Below, piece by piece: positions 1 through 8,686 of a stretch of 42,172 bases of DNA (positions within the stretch are counted from its first letter, which is position 1; each line of letters starts with the position of its first letter). The stretch is taken from IMG/VR virus record IMGVR_UViG_3300042868_001307, positions 1 to 42,172 of that record. One strand, given 5' to 3'. Origin of the DNA: a virus. The position numbers and the translations under genes were made by a program. The notes below the pieces were generated by a model, which worked only from the letters and a program-made list of their open reading frames with translations, was not told where the DNA came from and did no database searches.

Positions 1-560
1 AATGCTGTTACTACTGCAAAAATTACTGACCTAAACGTAACAACAGCAAAGATAGCCGATAGTGCTATTACCTCTGCTAAAATTGCTGACGGCACAATTG
101 CTACTGATGATATAGCAGACTCTGCTATTACTAGTGGTAAGATAGCAACTGGTGCAGTAGGCACAGTTAAAATTGATGACCTATCAATTACTACTGCTAA
201 GATTAATGATAGCGCAGTAACTGCTGCTAAGATTGGCACAGATGCTGTAACTACAGCCAAGATTCAAGATGGCGCAGTCACAACTGGTAAGATTGCAGAT
301 GGAACAATTGTCAACGCAGACATCAATGCTTCTGCAGCAATTGATAAGACTAAGATTTCAGGTACAGCAATTACTGCTGGTGATACAGGCACCGTTACTT
401 CAACAATGATTCTTGATGGAACGATTGCAAATGCTGATGTATCAGCAACTGCTGCTATTGCTAAGACCAAGTTAGACCTTGGTGGAACTATTACATCCGC
501 TGACATAGTAGATGGAACTATCGTTAATTCTGACATTAACGCATCTGCCGCTATTGCTCT
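1..560 (+). repeat. Degenerate coding repeats of the fibre shaft
   Basis: Imperfect tandem units of about 30-45 nt encode variants of 'ITSAKIADG' and 'TIVNADINA'. The units differ at synonymous sites, so this is an old, selected protein repeat and not a recent DNA expansion. The homologous array lies at 40660-41230. Confidence 0.75.
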
Positions 561-1947
561 ATCTAAGTTGGCAGTAGACCCACTAGCACGTGCTAACCAC
601 ACTGGTACACAGACAGCCTCAACTGTTTCAGATTTTGATACACAGGTAAGAACATCTCGCTTAGACCAAATGGCTGCACCTACCGCTTCAGTTGCATTAA
701 ATGCTCAGAAGATTACAGGTCTTGCTGACCCAACCAATGCTCAAGATGCAGTAACCCTTAACTATATTACAACTCAAAAGGGTGCTAATAATGGTATTGC
801 CTCCCTTGATGGTTCTGGATTAATTCCTACCAATCAGTTGCCTGCATTAGCAATTACCGAAACATCAGTAGTTGTTTCACAAGCAGCAATGCTTGCACTC
901 ACCGCACAGGTTGGTGACGTTGCAGTCCGCACAGATGTTAACAAATCATTTATTCTTACAGCATCTCCTGCTACCACATTGGGCAACTGGCAAGAGTTAT
1001 TAACTCCAACAGATGCAGTCCTATCTGTTGATGGTAATACTGGTGCTATTAGTCTTTCAGGTACATATTTAAATAGAACAACAGGTCAATTACTGGGTAA
1101 CCTAGATGCCAATAACTTTAAAGTAACTGGACTAGGAACTCCTACAAGTAATGCTGATGCCGCTACTAAAGTTTACGTAGACACTGTGGCTGGTTCTGCT
1201 ACTGCTGCTGCAGCCTCCGCTGCTGCCGCTGCTACAACCTATGATAACTTTGATGATAGATACTTAGGCGCTAAATCAACAGCCCCATCTGTAGATAATG
1301 ATGGTGATGCACTTCTTGAAGGTGCTATTTATTGGAACTCAGTAGATAATGCTATGTATGCTTGGACGGGTTCTGAGTGGGGTTCAATCTCTTCAACTGC
1401 AGAAATCTACCGCTTCCGCTTTACTGCTGCTGGCGGAGAAACAACAATCTCTGGTCTAGATGATAACGGACTAACACTGTCATACCTTCCAGGTAAAGAG
1501 CAGGTATACCTTAACGGTGTACTCCTAGTCCGTACTACAGACTACACAGCATCTAATGGTTCTAGCCTTACATCTCTTGCAGCCTTGGCTGCCAGCGACA
1601 TCCTAGAAGTAATTACATTTACATCTTTTGAAGTTGCAGATGCAATTGCTCGCACAGTCTTTGATGCTAAGGGTGACATACTAGTAGGAACTGCTGCAGA
1701 TACCGTTGGTAAGTTAACACTAGGAACAAATGGATATTTCCTCAAGGCTGACTCATCTACAGCAACAGGTTTAGCCTGGGGTGCGGTAGTAACTAATCCT
1801 TTAACTGGAACTGGTGGAGATGCTGGTGACACTATATTTACAGGAACAACAACTCCATCTTCTCCAACAACTGGAGATATTTGGTTTGATGCAGTTCCTT
1901 CAACTCAACCAGACTTAACAATTATGACAATAATGGGAGCGTACTAA
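1..1947 (+). CDS. Tail fibre protein, 5'-truncated (allele A)
   Basis: The reading frame is open from the first base, so the N-terminus is missing; 648 residues remain. Residues 1-185 are tandem TAKI/DG/IT-type repeats typical of phage fibre shafts. Next come a conserved stretch around VRTSRLDQMAAPT, a variable middle module (about nt 727-1169), an Ala-rich helix and a C-terminal region ending near PSTQPDL. It is homologous to the gene at 40237-42172: the flanks are similar and the middle differs. The 3' part after nt 1603 probably serves both versions. It is followed one base later by another fibre gene. Fibre identity rests on repeat style and neighbours; the receptor is unknown. Confidence 0.85.
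   Translation, partial: NAVTTAKITDLNVTTAKIADSAITSAKIADGTIATDDIADSAITSGKIATGAVGTVKIDDLSITTAKINDSAVTAAKIGTDAVTTAKIQDGAVTTGKIADGTIVNADINASAAIDKTKISGTAITAGDTGTVTSTMILDGTIANADVSATAAIAKTKLDLGGTITSADIVDGTIVNSDINASAAIALSKLAVDPLARANHTGTQTASTVSDFDTQVRTSRLDQMAAPTASVALNAQKITGLADPTNAQDAVTLNYITTQKGANNGIASLDGSGLIPTNQLPALAITETSVVVSQAAMLALTAQVGDVAVRTDVNKSFILTASPATTLGNWQELLTPTDAVLSVDGNTGAISLSGTYLNRTTGQLLGNLDANNFKVTGLGTPTSNADAATKVYVDTVAGSATAAAASAAAAATTYDNFDDRYLGAKSTAPSVDNDGDALLEGAIYWNSVDNAMYAWTGSEWGSISSTAEIYRFRFTAAGGETTISGLDDNGLTLSYLPGKEQVYLNGVLLVRTTDYTASNGSSLTSLAALAASDILEVITFTSFEVADAIARTVFDAKGDILVGTAADTVGKLTLGTNGYFLKADSSTATGLAWGAVVTNPLTGTGGDAGDTIFTGTTTPSSPTTGDIWFDAVPSTQPDLTIMTIMGAY
1603..1729 (+). repeat. 127-bp exact direct repeat with the window end
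   Basis: Every base matches 42046-42172, and both copies lie in the same codon frame. The base just before differs (C at 1602, A at 42045) and the window stops at the last matching base. The length of 127 suggests a de Bruijn k-mer overlap, that is, an assembly-graph junction and not a biological repeat. Confidence 0.9.
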
Positions 1948-1948
1948 T

Positions 1949-2542
1949 ATGCCAGTAAAAAGATATAATGGAACAGACTGGGAAGTAATTGCTGGTGATG
2001 GAGTAGTCGGAGCACAAGGTCCCGCTGGTACCAATGGTACTAATGGCACTAATGCTGGTATGGAACTATTGTCAACGACAACTCTATCAGGTGCAACAAC
2101 TACAATAAGTTCAATCAGCACATCATATAAACATTTAATGATACTAATTGAAAATGCTTACGCTGGTGGAAACATAGATTTAGGTATTCAATTTAATTCT
2201 GATACTAATTCTAATTACGCTTTCTGGGGTGTAGATACTATCAATGGAAGTTTGAATGGTCGTGGAAGTTTAAACACAACTGAAATAATTTTAAACAACT
2301 CTAACCCTTCAGGTAACCAAGGTAAAAATAATGGTTACGCTATAATTCATCTACCACGATATGCAGTCACAAGCGGAAATCAACTTATGACTGCTCAATA
2401 TATTGGTCGCTATGCTTCAGGTTATTCAGGTGGTAATTTTACTGCTACTTATGCTAAGTCAGCAGCCATAACATCAATCAGTCTGGATGCTGGTAACAAC
2501 ACCTGGACTGCTGGAACTGTCTATATCTACGGAGTAAACTAA
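1949..2542 (+). CDS. Fibre/receptor-binding protein with short collagen-like segment
   Basis: It encodes 197 aa. The N-terminus (MPVKRYNGTDWEVIAGDG) resembles fibre attachment heads. It is followed by a brief Gly-X-Y run (GPAGTNGTNGTN, about residues 26-37) that could trimerise. The remainder is Thr/Ser/Asn-rich and looks like a beta-structured tip domain. It starts one base after the upstream fibre stop and shares an ATG overlap with the next gene, so it belongs to the same fibre operon. No enzymatic motif is visible. A receptor-binding tip is inferred from composition and position. Confidence 0.7.
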   Translation: MPVKRYNGTDWEVIAGDGVVGAQGPAGTNGTNGTNAGMELLSTTTLSGATTTISSISTSYKHLMILIENAYAGGNIDLGIQFNSDTNSNYAFWGVDTINGSLNGRGSLNTTEIILNNSNPSGNQGKNNGYAIIHLPRYAVTSGNQLMTAQYIGRYASGYSGGNFTATYAKSAAITSISLDAGNNTWTAGTVYIYGVN

Positions 2543-2748
2543 TGACTAAACCAATGATAAGAATACACAACTCTGAAACTAACGAAATAATTGACCGTGA
2601 AATGACGGATGTTGAGTTTGATATTTATGAAGCAAGACAAGCAGAAATAACTGCAAGAGCAGAAGCAGAAGCAACAAAAGCAGCATCAAAGGCTGCCCTT
2701 TTATCACAACTTGGCATCACCGAAGAACAAGCAAGACTTTTATCCTAA
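2542..2748 (+). CDS. Small helical protein, possible fibre chaperone
   Basis: This 68-aa protein has an N-terminal stretch resembling 'hypothetical fibre-associated' proteins (IRIHNSETNEIIDREMTD). It is followed by an Ala/Glu/Lys-rich helix (residues 31-58) predicted to form a coiled coil, and an LGITEEQARLLS tail. The C-terminus is like those of small tail-fibre assembly proteins, but no defining motif is present. Its start overlaps the previous stop (TAATG), indicating translational coupling. Confidence 0.55.
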   Translation: MTKPMIRIHNSETNEIIDREMTDVEFDIYEARQAEITARAEAEATKAASKAALLSQLGITEEQARLLS

Positions 2749-2771
2749 CTAACAACGAAAGGTAGTAACTA

Positions 2772-3074
2772 ATGGCTACAACAACTAAGGCTCTGGTTCG
2801 TACAGCAGCAGCAACATCTGTTGCAACTCTATACACAGTCCCATCAGCAACAACTACAGTAATTACTAACATAGCAGTGGCTAATACCGCTGCTTCTGCT
2901 GGTACATTTACTCTACTTCTTGATGATGTTGACCTACATACAACTACTGCAATTGCAGCAAACTCAACTATATATATTGATTTAAAACAAGTTCTTGCAA
3001 CAACTAAGACTATTAAAGGGTTTGCATCAGCAACAACAATTGACTTTCACATTAGCGGAGTGGAGATAGCGTAA
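2772..3074 (+). CDS. Small beta-rich virion protein
   Basis: It encodes 100 aa, very rich in Thr, Ala and Val with regularly alternating hydrophobic residues, consistent with a small beta-sandwich. There is no Cys and no charged catalytic cluster. A GAAAGG sequence lies upstream of the ATG, and the stop overlaps the next ATG. Position between fibre genes suggests a tail-tip or capsid-decoration subunit. I do not recognise a named family with confidence. Confidence 0.6.
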   Translation: MATTTKALVRTAAATSVATLYTVPSATTTVITNIAVANTAASAGTFTLLLDDVDLHTTTAIAANSTIYIDLKQVLATTKTIKGFASATTIDFHISGVEIA

Positions 3075-3877
3075 TGGGTATAGCAGTAATTCCAGCCGCT
3101 GGTGGCGGCGTAACTCAAAAAGTACAAGAATTTACTTCATCAGGTAGTTGGACTGCTCCATCAAATGTAACAACAGTAGAGTTGTTTCTTATTGCTGGTG
3201 GCGGAGGTGGTTCAGGAAGTCGTTCAAGCGTTTACGCAGGAGGTGGCGGTGGTGGTGGTGGATTTGTAAAACAAGCCATTACAGTAACTCCTGGAACTAC
3301 ATACACTATTACTTTAGGTGCAGGTGGTGCAGGTGGTTCTGGAGGAACATCTTCAACCCCTGGAACCAATGGTTCCAACTCTACTTTTGGTGGGCTTGCT
3401 ACCGCAATTGGCGGCGGTGGTGGTGCAACAGGCTCCTCATCTGCAGCAGGTAAAACAGGTGGTTGTGGTGGTGGTGGTGGTGCTTACACTGGTGGCGCTG
3501 GCGGTGGCGGTGGCATAGGAGGACAAGGCGGAGACGCTGTTGTAAGGGTTAGTAGTGGTAATACTTCTACTGCTGAAAATGGTGGCAGAGGTCAACAAGG
3601 TGGAGCAGGTGGTTCTGGAAATCGTGGAACAAACGGTGATATTCAATCAGGTGCTGGTGGAATTGGAATAGAGGGTCGCGGCGGTGGCGGTGGTGGTGGT
3701 AATCAAAACACCATAAAAATTGGGGGTGGAAGTTCAGGCGGTGGTAGTGGTGGTACTGGCGATGGCTCTAATGGAGACTCTGCTACAGGCGGTGGCGGAG
3801 GTGGCGCTGGCGCTTCAGGAAACAATAATGGTGGTACTGGTGGTTCTGGTTATTGCCGTATTACTTATTGGTCATAA
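3074..3877 (+). CDS. Glycine-rich adhesin-like tail tip protein (copy 1)
   Basis: In this 267-aa protein, residues 1-50 form a conserved cap (KVQEFTSSGSWTAPSNVTTV, then LFLIAGGGGG). The rest is dominated by poly-Gly blocks separated by short variable loops, ending in GYCRITYWS. This matches the glycine-rich-domain proteins found at phage fibre tips. In T-even-type adhesins, such blocks pack as polyglycine II helices and the loops between them bind the receptor. A second protein of this type lies at 4686-5522. Reading frames opposite these GGN-rich codons are artefacts. Confidence 0.75.
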   Translation: MGIAVIPAAGGGVTQKVQEFTSSGSWTAPSNVTTVELFLIAGGGGGSGSRSSVYAGGGGGGGGFVKQAITVTPGTTYTITLGAGGAGGSGGTSSTPGTNGSNSTFGGLATAIGGGGGATGSSSAAGKTGGCGGGGGAYTGGAGGGGGIGGQGGDAVVRVSSGNTSTAENGGRGQQGGAGGSGNRGTNGDIQSGAGGIGIEGRGGGGGGGNQNTIKIGGGSSGGGSGGTGDGSNGDSATGGGGGGAGASGNNNGGTGGSGYCRITYWS

Positions 3878-3889
3878 GGAGAATATATA

Positions 3890-4138
3890 ATGGAAAAATA
3901 CTACGCGTTTCTTAAAGACAATCGTGTCCAACAGGTTGCAGTTTTTTCATCACAAGATGATAAGTTAGCAAACTTAGTAAAGCAAGAAATGGACTATGAT
4001 AACTTTATATTCCTAAATGAAAACCCTCCAGAAGTTTGGTCTACTTATGATGGCTCAGTATTTACTAAACCTACTGATGAGTATTTAGTATCTATTGGGG
4101 TTTTAACTTTATTAGAACCAGAGGCAACCGATGAGTAA
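3890..4138 (+). CDS. Small acidic fibre-cluster protein
   Basis: This 82-aa protein has a strong SD (AAGGAG, 8 nt upstream). The aromatic-rich start (MEKYYAFLKDNRVQQVAVF) and the later VWSTYDGSVFTKPTDE resemble small proteins accompanying tail fibres. I cannot assign a family. Its stop overlaps the next gene by 8 nt (ATGAGTAA), a coupling geometry seen repeatedly in this genome. Confidence 0.6.
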   Translation: MEKYYAFLKDNRVQQVAVFSSQDDKLANLVKQEMDYDNFIFLNENPPEVWSTYDGSVFTKPTDEYLVSIGVLTLLEPEATDE

Positions 4139-4676
4139 AGCAAGAGACCTAGCAAACGCAGGTACCGCTTTAACAACCGTATCAGCAACAGAACTTGGTT
4201 ACCTAGATGGTGTTACTTCTGCTGTTCAGACACAGATTAATACTAAGGCTCCATCTACTACACCTACACTTACAGCCCCATTAGTAGTCAGCCCAGAGGA
4301 ACGTATGACAGTATCTGCTACAGCAGCAACTGGAACTATTAACTTTGATGCTGACACACAGGGTGTCTTGTATTATACATCTAATGCTTCTGCTGACTGG
4401 ACTCTCAATGTTCGTGGCTCATCAAGTACAACCATTAACTCTAAGTTGGCTACAGGAGATTCAACGACTGTTGCGTTTTTGGTAACCAATGGTTCTACTG
4501 CATACAAGCACTCAGCCCTGACTATTGATGGTTCAGCACAAACGGTTAAGTGGTCTGGCGGAACAGCACCTGCTGCAGGTAACGCATCTGCTATTGATGC
4601 CTACTCATTTACAATTATTAAGACTGACTCAGCGACTTATACAGTCCTTGGTGCTGGTCCAATCAAATACTCTTAA
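4131..4676 (+). CDS. Fibre-like protein with LGYLDGVTS motif
   Basis: This 181-aa protein has the N-terminal 'VSATELGYLDGVTSAVQTQINTK', a coiled-coil-like motif widespread in phage tail fibres just before a beta-structured region. The remainder (residues 45-181) is Thr/Ser-rich beta-type sequence without catalytic motifs. It is translationally coupled to the upstream small gene and followed by the second Gly-rich adhesin. It is probably a trimeric fibre segment or virion-surface protein. Confidence 0.65.
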   Translation: MSKARDLANAGTALTTVSATELGYLDGVTSAVQTQINTKAPSTTPTLTAPLVVSPEERMTVSATAATGTINFDADTQGVLYYTSNASADWTLNVRGSSSTTINSKLATGDSTTVAFLVTNGSTAYKHSALTIDGSAQTVKWSGGTAPAAGNASAIDAYSFTIIKTDSATYTVLGAGPIKYS

Positions 4677-4685
4677 GGAGACATA

Positions 4686-5522
4686 ATGCCATTATTTAGT
4701 CCTGTATCTGCAGGAGGAATTGGTAAGGCTACGGTAACTGCTACTACTGGTTCACCTACAGTTGATACTACGTCTCGCCCAGGCAAAACTATCTATAAGT
4801 TTAACAGTTCTGGTTCTATTACTATTGGAACTGCTGGTACTGTAGAGTGTTTAGTTGTTGGCGGCGGCGGCGCGGGTGGAAGCATTACTAGTGGTGGATA
4901 TGGTGGTGGCGGTGGTGGTGCAGGGGGAGTCATTTACTCTGCTTCACAATATTTATCAAGTGGAAGCCAGACAATAACTGTTGGTGCTGGAGGAAATTCT
5001 AGCCCAGATAGCAATGGTATTGGCGAAAATGGTAATGCGAGTTCCATTGGTGCTGTAATAACAGCAGCAGGTGGGGGTGCTGGTGCGTGTGACTGGAATG
5101 GTGGCAACCTTTACAGGGGACGCAATGGCGGTAGCGGTGGTGGCGCTATGAATGTTGGTTATACAGCATTTGGAAGCGGTATTACTGGGCAAGGATTTAA
5201 TGGTGGCAGTGCTAATGCTAATCACGGTGGGGGCGGTGGCGGAGCATCCGCTGTTGGTGTAAACGCAACAAGTTCAAAAGCAGGTAATGGCGGAGCAGGA
5301 TACACAACATCAATTACTGGTTCATCTGTTACATATGGTGGAGGCGGAGGTGGTGGTGGTTTTACGGCACAAGGAACTGGTGGCTCTGGTGGCGGAGGCA
5401 ATGGTGGAGGTTCACCTACTGACGGTACTGCAAACACTGGTGGCGGTGGTGGTGGAAAAGGAACCGCAGCCAATATAGGCGCCAATGGTGGCTCTGGCGT
5501 AGTTATTATAGTAACTGGCTAA
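4686..5522 (+). CDS. Glycine-rich adhesin-like tail tip protein (copy 2)
   Basis: This 278-aa protein has a short N-terminal cap (about 55 residues, ending in GTVECLVVGGGGAGG). It is followed by poly-Gly blocks and variable loops, ending in GSGVVIIVTG, a terminus typical of glycine-rich domain proteins. It is similar in architecture to the gene at 3074 but not a recent duplicate, since caps and termini differ. Its SD is AAGGAG. It is the last fibre-cluster gene before the independent sulfotransferase unit. Confidence 0.75.
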   Translation: MPLFSPVSAGGIGKATVTATTGSPTVDTTSRPGKTIYKFNSSGSITIGTAGTVECLVVGGGGAGGSITSGGYGGGGGGAGGVIYSASQYLSSGSQTITVGAGGNSSPDSNGIGENGNASSIGAVITAAGGGAGACDWNGGNLYRGRNGGSGGGAMNVGYTAFGSGITGQGFNGGSANANHGGGGGGASAVGVNATSSKAGNGGAGYTTSITGSSVTYGGGGGGGGFTAQGTGGSGGGGNGGGSPTDGTANTGGGGGGKGTAANIGANGGSGVVIIVTG

Positions 5523-5523
5523 C

Positions 5524-5552
5524 TTACGAGTCTATTATAGGGGTGGTATAAT
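5524..5552 (+). promoter_or_regulatory. Extended -10 promoter giving a leaderless mRNA
   Basis: TGGTATAAT ends 5 bp before the sulfotransferase ATG, so transcription should start at or within a base of the start codon. The region 17 bp upstream (TTACGA) is a poor -35, but the TGn extension compensates. No SD precedes the gene. Leaderless transcripts with TAnnnT about 7 bp from the ATG are common in actinobacteria. Confidence 0.7.
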
Positions 5553-5557
5553 CCAGT

Positions 5558-6394
5558 ATGGATAAAACATATCATTTTCTAGCAGGACTACCACGAAGCG
5601 GTAACACACTTCTATCTTCAATACTTAATCAAAACCCAAATATTTATAGTAGTCCACTAAGTCCAGTTCCTGAGTTAATATGGAACTATAAAGGTTCATA
5701 TTATACTGAAGCAATAAATCGCAATAAAGACAATAAAATTAAAGCCGATATATTTTTATCTTCTTTTATAGATAACTTTTACAAAGATGTAAAGAAACCA
5801 ATAGTAATTGATAGAGAAAAAGCGTGGGGTACTCCTGCTAACTTGGCTTTAATAAAAGAATACATAACACCAACTCCTAAAATTATATTTACGGTACGTG
5901 ATATATTAGACATTCTTGCTTCTTTTGTTAAGATGGATGCTAATTATTTAAAAACAAATACTGCAAACAGTGGAAGTTTTCATCTTAACTATCGTTCAGA
6001 AAAAGACTCTGTAGTGGAACATTTAATGTCAGACTATGGAGATATAGACAAGGCTTTACTTTCTTTATCCTCTGCTTTTTTGCCAGAAAATAAAGGTGTG
6101 TTCCACATTGTGGAGTATAACGATTTAGTTCTTAAGCCAGAAGAAACAATGTCTGGTATCTACAAATTCTTAGAGTTACCTGAGTATGAGCATAACTTTA
6201 AGAAGATTGAAAAAGTAGAAGTAGATGATGATGAGTCAATGGGATTGCCAAAAAATCTACACGATGTAAGAAAAAGTATATCTAATTCTACAACAAGTAC
6301 AGACATATTATCAGATTACATAAAGCACAAGTATTCTAATATGGAGTTCTGGCGCAAAGATTCTTTAATGAAAGTTAAAGGAAAAGATTTTTAA
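5558..6394 (+). CDS. Sulfotransferase family protein
   Basis: It encodes 278 aa. It would transfer sulfate from PAPS to an acceptor that is not identifiable here. The 5'-phosphosulfate loop is GLPRSGNTLLSS (residues 10-21), and the 3'-phosphate motif includes R114 and S122 in VRDILDILAS. The length fits the single-domain family. No signal peptide is seen. The gene is more AT-rich (Ile/Asn/Lys-heavy, AAT/AAA codons) than the Gly/Thr-rich genes around it. It has its own leaderless-type promoter and terminator and lacks an SD, so it looks like a horizontally acquired moron. It might modify host surface glycans or virion components; that is inference. Confidence 0.85.
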   Translation: MDKTYHFLAGLPRSGNTLLSSILNQNPNIYSSPLSPVPELIWNYKGSYYTEAINRNKDNKIKADIFLSSFIDNFYKDVKKPIVIDREKAWGTPANLALIKEYITPTPKIIFTVRDILDILASFVKMDANYLKTNTANSGSFHLNYRSEKDSVVEHLMSDYGDIDKALLSLSSAFLPENKGVFHIVEYNDLVLKPEETMSGIYKFLELPEYEHNFKKIEKVEVDDDESMGLPKNLHDVRKSISNSTTSTDILSDYIKHKYSNMEFWRKDSLMKVKGKDF

Positions 6395-6415
6395 TAAAGA
6401 ATATAAACAACAAAG

Positions 6416-6438
6416 AACCCACTTCGGTGGGTTTTTTT
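6416..6438 (+). terminator. Rho-independent terminator after the sulfotransferase
   Basis: AACCCAC, a TTCG loop, and GTGGGTT are followed by a run of T. The 7-bp GC-rich stem with UUCG tetraloop is textbook. It lies immediately before the SD (TAGGAGG) of the next structural gene, so read-through or a separate promoter is needed for that gene. Confidence 0.92.
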
Positions 6439-6451
6439 ATTAGGAGGCATA

Positions 6452-8686
6452 GTGGCGTTTCGTGATATTACCGAAGGTGACGATAATGTATGGGCACTTG
6501 CTGGCGATGGGTTCCCTATTGCTCGTGGTATCGCAGACATTGGCGTTGCAACAACTGCTGGTCTCTGGCAAAACACTGATGTTGCCTACGATGTAGCCCT
6601 TGGTGGACTTCCATTTATTTATGCAATTAGTGATGCACGTCCCTACACACGTCAGACTGCACCCTTTCGTAAAGACCAGTTTGACAATGGAGCAGAACCA
6701 GGTGAGCAATCACTTACTGGTTGGTGGTTAAGAAGCCAGTCATCATTCCACTCTGGTCAAGGTATTAAGTTCTATGACCCATCTGCTGGTGAGACAGTTG
6801 CCCATAGGTATACAGATAGCAAGGGTGTCAACGTCTGGAGTAAAGGACAAGTAACCTTACTTAAAGATACTGCTACTACACACTTTACAACTGGTCCAAT
6901 ACAGGCAAATGGTAAACCATTTCAGATTGCTCGCTCTATTGAGTATGGTGGAACTAATGGCGTTCTATTATGGGATGAGTTTGATGTAGATAAAATTGCA
7001 GAAGACGGTTCTATTACACACTTTATTGATTACGCTTCTGGAAGTGAGTACCCTGTTCAGGCTATATGTGATGACGGCACCTATGCTTACTGGATTGTTA
7101 ATGTTTTAAACAGTGGAACTCCAAGATTACGTGTATACAAAAAACTATTAACTGGTGTTTCTGGTGCTGGTGATACGCTTATGATTAGCGATAATAGTAT
7201 TACTGTAACTACTGCAATAATGGAGTATGTAAAAGACCGTATTGTTATGTGTATTAACAATAAGATATATGAAATATCATCATCAGCAACTGCCCTTCCA
7301 ACTCCTGTATATACACATAGTGATACTGATATTGTATTCTCAAGCATTACTGCTTCTGGTCCAGCCATCTATGTATCAGGTTACAGTGGCACTCAGTCCA
7401 GCATATTCAAGTTTACTCTTAGTACTGCTGGTGTTATGCCAACTCTTACTACTGCTATTACTGCAGCAGAGATGCCAGTTGGTGAAATTGTCCACAGAAT
7501 TTTTTACTACCTAGGTTATATGATGATAGGTACTAATAAGGGAATCCGTGCAGCGGTAGTTTCAGACCAAGACGGTTCTATTAACTATGGTCCACTTATT
7601 GTGGAAACAACTCAACCTTGCTATGACTTTGCAGCACGAGACAGATTCGTATGGTGTGCAACTGGTGTAGACGGAGCACCTGGAGTTATCCGTATTGACC
7701 TTAGCAATGAGATAGAGCCTTTACGCTTTGCCTATGCCAATGACTTGTATGTCAGCGGAACTAGTGGATACAACACAACAACCTGTGCATTTGCTGGTAC
7801 AACAGAGCGATTAGTATTTGCTACCACAGCAGTTAATGCTGGCTCAGTGAGCAATAAAGCACTTACATCTGACGTAGCAACTCTTACTACATCTGCAGTA
7901 CACGGCTTAGCCATTGGAGATGAGGTATGGGTAGAAGGCGTTGACGCCACATTTAATGGCAAGTACACAGTTACTGGCGTCCCAACAACTACAACATTTA
8001 CCTATGCCAAAGTTAATGCTAACGTAACATCTGCTGCCGTATCACCTGTTGGTAAGGTTAACAAAGTAGGTAGCATTAACATTGAAGCAAGTGCAACACT
8101 GACTTCTACTGGATACTTAACTACAGGCTACATCCGATACGGAACTCTTGAGCCTAAGAACTTCAAGCGTCTTCTTGGACGCGGAGACTTTGCCTTTGGT
8201 TCTCTAATCTTAGAAACTGTAGACAAGAACGGTGTTGAGTACGACCACATTACCTATGACTCAGGCGTTGAAGGTGTTGAGGTTACAACTAACAACCCAC
8301 AGAGTGCACAGGAATATGTGGCTTACAAGTTTATATTAAATCGTGATGCAACAACTACCTCAAAGGGTCCAGTCTTCAAGGGATACCAAGTTAAAGCAAC
8401 GATTGCTACTCCACGCCAGCGTGTAATTCAATTCCCAGTTTATTGTTTTGATGTAGAAACTGACCGTTACAATGTGGTAACTGGTTATGAAGGACGTGCC
8501 TCAGAGCGCATCCTAAGACTAGAAGATATAGAAGAAGGTGGAGACGTAGTTAACTGGCAAGATTTATCTACCCAGGAAATTCGTCAAGCCGTAATTGAAC
8601 AAATCACATTTACTCGTATGACTCCGCCTGACAAAAGATTTGATGGCTTCGGAGGCATACTTACTATAACCGTCAGGACCGTGTAA
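6452..8686 (+). CDS. Large tail protein, nozzle/propeller-like
   Basis: It encodes 744 aa, with a GTG start after a strong TAGGAGG SD. The N-terminal WALAGDGFPIARG and repeated Trp/Tyr-Gly strands (residues 60-480, for example YAYWIVN and RFVWCATG) suggest a beta-propeller. At about residues 470-530 there is an inserted domain (ATLTTSAVHGLAIGDEV, then DATFNGKYTV) that recurs in many phage tail proteins. The C-terminus resembles tail-tube or nozzle-type beta domains. In a short-tailed phage this would be the nozzle; a fibre-associated role is the alternative. The stop overlaps the next ATG. Confidence 0.6.
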   Translation: MAFRDITEGDDNVWALAGDGFPIARGIADIGVATTAGLWQNTDVAYDVALGGLPFIYAISDARPYTRQTAPFRKDQFDNGAEPGEQSLTGWWLRSQSSFHSGQGIKFYDPSAGETVAHRYTDSKGVNVWSKGQVTLLKDTATTHFTTGPIQANGKPFQIARSIEYGGTNGVLLWDEFDVDKIAEDGSITHFIDYASGSEYPVQAICDDGTYAYWIVNVLNSGTPRLRVYKKLLTGVSGAGDTLMISDNSITVTTAIMEYVKDRIVMCINNKIYEISSSATALPTPVYTHSDTDIVFSSITASGPAIYVSGYSGTQSSIFKFTLSTAGVMPTLTTAITAAEMPVGEIVHRIFYYLGYMMIGTNKGIRAAVVSDQDGSINYGPLIVETTQPCYDFAARDRFVWCATGVDGAPGVIRIDLSNEIEPLRFAYANDLYVSGTSGYNTTTCAFAGTTERLVFATTAVNAGSVSNKALTSDVATLTTSAVHGLAIGDEVWVEGVDATFNGKYTVTGVPTTTTFTYAKVNANVTSAAVSPVGKVNKVGSINIEASATLTSTGYLTTGYIRYGTLEPKNFKRLLGRGDFAFGSLILETVDKNGVEYDHITYDSGVEGVEVTTNNPQSAQEYVAYKFILNRDATTTSKGPVFKGYQVKATIATPRQRVIQFPVYCFDVETDRYNVVTGYEGRASERILRLEDIEEGGDVVNWQDLSTQEIRQAVIEQITFTRMTPPDKRFDGFGGILTITVRTV

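Noticed and set aside
1-560. Possible CRISPR-like or DNA-level repeat array
   Set aside because: The repeats are in-frame, degenerate at third positions and lack fixed spacers; they are protein shaft repeats.
1603-1729. Attachment site or diversity-generating repeat
   Set aside because: No integrase or reverse transcriptase is encoded and there are no adenine-biased substitutions; exact length and placement at the sequence end suggest an assembly overlap.
3148-3646. Overlapping frames rich in Trp/Arg, Val or Thr within the Gly-rich gene on both strands
   Set aside because: They are out-of-frame readings of GGN-rich codons with no SD or plausible protein composition.
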